From VXNE01 sp963668365 (GTDB taxonomy: Bacteria; Pseudomonadota; Gammaproteobacteria; Pseudomonadales; Azotimanducaceae): a stretch of 64,000 nt of DNA. A program made the position numbers and the translations under genes. Below the pieces are notes generated by a model. The model was not told the DNA's origin and did no database searches. It saw nothing but the letters and a program-made list of their open reading frames with translations. The stretch lies in the NCBI GenBank assembly GCA_963668365.1, contig OY764266.1, positions 4,340,001 through 4,404,000 of the forward strand, read 5' to 3'. Below are positions 60,857 through 64,000 of this stretch, piece after piece; within the stretch, counting starts at the first letter, position 1; each line of letters begins with the position of its first letter.

Positions 60857-62125
60857 TTGGATTCAACCAACACAACAACAACGAACGACCTTCCACTGGA
60901 ACGGGTTGTTGCGCTCGCGGTCGGCGAGCTTGAGCGTCTCGGCTACAGCAGACGCTCGCGAGACCGCTTTCGGGCGACCTGGCGCCGGCTCCTCGCATTC
61001 GCTCAGGACAACGACCTCGGCCCCGGGTACTCGGATGAGCTGGCCACTCGCTTCGTTGACGCGTTTCGCCCGCCTGTCGGAGAGCGCCTCGAGCCAGGCG
61101 ACCACTGGCGCCGCAACATGGTGTACGACGTCAAGGTGCTCGGAGACTTCAAGCGCGACCGGCGCATCGTCCCCTACGGCGCGGACAAGCTGACGGGCAC
61201 GCTTCCGCGCGCGATGAAGAAGCCCCTGCGGGACTACGAGCGGTACTGCACGGAACGCCTCCGCCTCCGGCCAACGACGCTCGCCGGGCGGATTCGGGAG
61301 ATCGCGCAGTTCCTGCATTTCCTGCACTCGATGAGGAACGTGGAGACCCCTCGGGACATGCAGCCCGGCGACGTGAGCGCTTTCGTCGTTTCCCGGGAGC
61401 ATTACCGGTCCAAGACCATCTCGGGGATCGTCTCCTGCGTGCGTCAGTTCCTCAAGTTCCTCACCATGCGCGGCACCCTGCGGCAAGACCTCAGCCAGGC
61501 GCTGCCGACGGTCCGCATCGCCGCGGACGCCACCATCCGGCCGGTCTGGGAGCCGGAGGCCGTCGTCAGGTTGCTGGAAGCCATCGACCGCAGCTCCCCG
61601 AGGGGGAAGAGGGACTACGCCATCCTGCTGCTGGCCGCTCGGCTCGGCCTGCGACCCGGCGACATCGCCGCGCTGAGACTTGACGACCTCGACTGGGAAG
61701 CCGCGACGGTCAACATCACGCAGTCCAAGACCGGCGCACCGCTCCGGCTGCCGCTTTCCGAAGAGGTCGGCGAAGCGCTGATCGACTACCTCCGCTTCGG
61801 CCGCGCGAAGACGGAGCACCGCCAGGTGTTCCTCAAGCTCGCGTCGCCGGTCGAGCCGTTCCACAGCGGCAAGAACCTGTACCAGCTCATGGCTCGTTGG
61901 CGATACGCCGCGAAGATCGACAACCGCAAAGGACAGCCGCCGGGCCTCTATTCCCTTCGACACAACCTGGCGACGCAGTTGCTGCGGGAGGAGGTCCCCA
62001 TCCATGTCATCTCCGAGATCCTGGGACACGCCGCGTCCGCCACGACCATGATCTACGCCAAGGCCGACACCGAAGCGCTACGCGGCGCCGCACTGGACAC
62101 CGAGGAGGCGCACCATGTCGAGTAG
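60857..62125 (+). CDS. ritA: RIT recombinase A (element 2), intact
   Basis: 422 residues from TTG 60857, with AGGAGATCGATC upstream. Domains as in ritA 1: N-terminal core-binding domain, catalytic Arg in AARLGLRPGDIAALRL and Tyr in LGHAASATTMIYAKAD. In the HxxR box the sequence is LYSLRHN where ritA 1 has LHSLRHT, so the first catalytic His is Tyr. Such changes reduce or alter activity in tyrosine recombinases. Overlaps ritB by 11 bases. Confidence 0.9.
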   Translation: MDSTNTTTTNDLPLERVVALAVGELERLGYSRRSRDRFRATWRRLLAFAQDNDLGPGYSDELATRFVDAFRPPVGERLEPGDHWRRNMVYDVKVLGDFKRDRRIVPYGADKLTGTLPRAMKKPLRDYERYCTERLRLRPTTLAGRIREIAQFLHFLHSMRNVETPRDMQPGDVSAFVVSREHYRSKTISGIVSCVRQFLKFLTMRGTLRQDLSQALPTVRIAADATIRPVWEPEAVVRLLEAIDRSSPRGKRDYAILLLAARLGLRPGDIAALRLDDLDWEAATVNITQSKTGAPLRLPLSEEVGEALIDYLRFGRAKTEHRQVFLKLASPVEPFHSGKNLYQLMARWRYAAKIDNRKGQPPGLYSLRHNLATQLLREEVPIHVISEILGHAASATTMIYAKADTEALRGAALDTEEAHHVE

Positions 62126-63098
62126 CCAACGCAAGCCCGTGTTCGAGAGTCCGCTGGCGCCGCTGATGGAGCAGTTCGTGCGGGAGCGGCGTGCCATCGG
62201 CTACCGGTACGACACCGCGGCTTATCAACTGATGCACTTCGACCGGTTCCTGGCCCGCGAAGCGCCACAGGACGAGACACTGTCCCGTTCGGCAACCCGG
62301 AAGTGGTTGGCCAGGCGCCCGCAAGAGAGCGGCGGCGCGCAACAGAACCGCGTGGGCCTGGTCCGCGAGTTTGCCAAGTTCCTGTGCAGAACCGGACAAC
62401 CGACGTACGTGCCCGAGCGATCCCTGGCGGCGAAGCGCGACAGGGGTTTCTCGCCCCGCATCCTGACCCACGCCGAAGTCGGACGCCTGCTGCAGGCGGT
62501 CGACGATTTCGCCCCGACCGCGAGGTCGCCGTTCCGGCACCTCGTCATGCCGGAGGTCTTTCGCCTGCTGTGCGGCTGCGGCTTCCGCGTCGGTGAAGTC
62601 GTCAAGCTGCGGGTGGCGGACGTCGACCTCAACCGCGGGGTGCTGACCGTCCGCGACGGCAAGTTCGGCAAGGACCGCCTGGTGCCTCCCGCCCTGTCGC
62701 TCGTCAGGCGTCTGCGCGCCTACGACGCGGCGATGGGCGGCCGGCCGGACGACGCGATCTTCTTCCCGTCGCACCGCGGTGGGGGGTGGCGCTCGGGGTC
62801 GGTCTACGAGTTGTTCCGGCAACTGCTGTTCCGATGCGGCATTTCGCACCGCGGCCTGGGCAGCGGACCCCGTCTCCACGATCTTCGCCACACCTTCGCC
62901 GTCCACACACTGCTCCGCTGGTACCGCGAGGGCGCGGACATCGACGCCAAGCTGCCGGTGCTCGCGACCTACCTGGGCCATCGGTCCGTTGTGGGCACGG
63001 CGCACTACCTCCATCTGACAGCCGAGCTGTTCCCCGAGGTCACCAAGCGCGCTCACGCCGCGTTCGGCGACGTCATTCCCCGGAGGACGCACTCATGA
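62115..63098 (+). CDS. ritB: RIT recombinase B (element 2)
   Basis: 327 residues from ATG 62115. It aligns along its whole length with ritB 1: APLMEQFVRERRAIGYRYD at the start, catalytic Arg in LCGCGFRVGEVVKLRV, HDLRHTFAVH and Tyr in YLGHRSVVGTAHYLHLT. Intact; overlaps ritC by ATGA. Confidence 0.9.
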   Translation: MSSSQRKPVFESPLAPLMEQFVRERRAIGYRYDTAAYQLMHFDRFLAREAPQDETLSRSATRKWLARRPQESGGAQQNRVGLVREFAKFLCRTGQPTYVPERSLAAKRDRGFSPRILTHAEVGRLLQAVDDFAPTARSPFRHLVMPEVFRLLCGCGFRVGEVVKLRVADVDLNRGVLTVRDGKFGKDRLVPPALSLVRRLRAYDAAMGGRPDDAIFFPSHRGGGWRSGSVYELFRQLLFRCGISHRGLGSGPRLHDLRHTFAVHTLLRWYREGADIDAKLPVLATYLGHRSVVGTAHYLHLTAELFPEVTKRAHAAFGDVIPRRTHS

Positions 63099-64000
63099 AG
63101 GCAGAGGACTTTTCCGTGCACCTGACCGGCTTCCTGACGCACCACCTCGCGGCGCAACGGAACCTGAGCCCCAACACCATCAGGGCCTACCGCGATGCGT
63201 TCACCCTGTTCCTGCGGTTCTGCCGCGACCAGCGTGGGATCGCGCTGGAACGGCTGCGCCTGAAGCACATCGACGTGCCGCTGGTGGAGGCGTTCCTCGA
63301 TCACCTGGAAGATGACCGGCACGCGTCCATCCACACGCGCAACCACCGGCTCGCGGTGCTGCATTCCTTCTTCCGCTACGTGCAGTCGGAGGCACCCGAG
63401 CACCTGCAGCGGTGCCAGCAGATCCTCGCGATCCCGTTGCGCCGGCAGCCGCGCAAGCTGATCGGCTACCTCTCCAAGGAACGCCTCGCCGAGATTCTCG
63501 CGCAGCCCGATCTTCGCCACCGCGACGGACGCAGGGACGCGGTGCTGCTGAGCGTCCTCTACGACACCGGCGCGCGCGTACAGGAACTGATCGACATGAC
63601 TGCCGGCGACGTGCGGCTGGAACCGCCCGCGCAGGTCCGGCTGTTCGGCAAGGGTCGGAAGATGCGCGCCGCGCCGTTGATGGACCCGACGACCGAACTC
63701 CTTCGCGACCACCTGCGCGAACACGGCCTGGACCGCCCCGAGAAGTCCGCGGAGCCGATGTTCCGGAACCGGCAAGGCGGGCGACTCACCCGTTGGGGCG
63801 TCCGCTACATTCTGGACAAGCATGTCCAGGCCGTGCGGAATGCCCGCCCGGGCTTCACGCAGCCGGTCAGCCCGCACACCTTCCGGCACACCAAGGGCAT
63901 GCACCTGCTCCAGGCCGGCGTCTCGATCGAGATCATCCGGGACTTCCTGGGGCACGAAGCCGTGACGACGACCCAGATCTACGCCCGGGCCAATCTCGAG
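63095..64000 (+). CDS. ritC: RIT recombinase C (element 2), 3' end outside window
   Basis: ATG 63095 opens a frame that stays open to the window edge, about 302 codons. It matches ritC 1 throughout: TGFLTHHLAAQRNLSPNTI, catalytic Arg in YDTGARVQELIDMTA, HTFRHTKGMHLLQ and the Tyr in TTTQIYARAN just before the edge. Only the last few dozen residues are missing. Confidence 0.88.
   Translation, partial: MKAEDFSVHLTGFLTHHLAAQRNLSPNTIRAYRDAFTLFLRFCRDQRGIALERLRLKHIDVPLVEAFLDHLEDDRHASIHTRNHRLAVLHSFFRYVQSEAPEHLQRCQQILAIPLRRQPRKLIGYLSKERLAEILAQPDLRHRDGRRDAVLLSVLYDTGARVQELIDMTAGDVRLEPPAQVRLFGKGRKMRAAPLMDPTTELLRDHLREHGLDRPEKSAEPMFRNRQGGRLTRWGVRYILDKHVQAVRNARPGFTQPVSPHTFRHTKGMHLLQAGVSIEIIRDFLGHEAVTTTQIYARANLE

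Larger units (their letters stand above)
60714..64000 (+). mobile_element. RIT element 2, right end outside window
   Basis: The left end has TTATGTGGAG-type cores at 60714-60724 and 60732-60741, and an inverted ACTACACATAATA at 60787-60799, parallel to RIT 1 but diverged. Three overlapping recombinase genes follow in the same order as RIT 1. The leader before ritA (CGGCGGCC...AGGAGATCGATC) is conserved between both elements. Confidence 0.82.

Overview
The window is GC-rich DNA from a bacterium, most likely a Pseudomonadota. This rests on the yejABE-type peptide transporter genes, an SSS symporter divergent from a LacI regulator, the IS3, ISAzo13 and recombinase-in-trio elements, and the Shine-Dalgarno pattern. 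The exact lineage cannot be read from the sequence. The region is highly mosaic: ordinary metabolic genes alternate with defence genes, toxin-antitoxin pairs, transposable elements and many broken genes.

Layout. 1-5911: end of a zinc alcohol dehydrogenase, a RelE/ParE-type toxin-antitoxin pair, a lone ribbon-helix-helix antitoxin beside a PIN-toxin remnant, then yejA-yejB-yejE; the expected ATPase gene yejF does not follow. 5912-22416: a defence island between two copies of a 42-bp repeat, the first forming the 3' end of yejE and the second following a short diverged yejE fragment. Nearly all its genes are on the minus strand. It holds (i) an sspBCD-like single-strand DNA phosphorothioation module followed by a MORC-like GHKL ATPase and a GIY-YIG/Swt1-HEPN protein; (ii) a complete four-gene type III CBASS locus (TIR-SAVED effector, TRIP13-like ATPase, HORMA protein, CD-NTase); (iii) a restriction-modification pair in which both genes carry one in-frame amber codon; and several remnants. 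22417-35518: an XRE/DUF6932 pair (nonsense-broken), a symporter fragment, a HAD phosphatase, a secreted alpha/beta hydrolase, a third repeat copy, a 133-bp MITE-like element, a RelB/YafQ pair, two SnoaL-like genes, a DUF433/DUF5615 pair, an SSS symporter, a LacI regulator and a MetE-like protein.

35644-55777: a second accessory zone with an integrase-type transposase, a truncated tyrosine integrase, a HEPN-CBS protein, a coiled-coil gene split by an IS3-family element, a HigB/HigA-type pair, a type III restriction-modification system (mod frameshifted near its end), a DUF4238 gene, a 1,553-aa sacsin-like/DUF3883 protein and a frameshifted integrase. 55761-64000: two tandem recombinase-in-trio (RIT) elements. 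The first has its ritA split by an ISAzo13-type element with a TTA target duplication; the second runs off the window.

How the genes fit together: the phosphorothioation module would mark host DNA, and the adjoining GHKL ATPase and nuclease/HEPN protein are candidates for the restriction arm in place of the usual SspE or SspFGH. CBASS would add nucleotide-triggered NAD depletion. The type III system, sacsin-like protein and HEPN-CBS gene form a second defence cluster. Gene identities come from motif recognition by eye; no database search was run.
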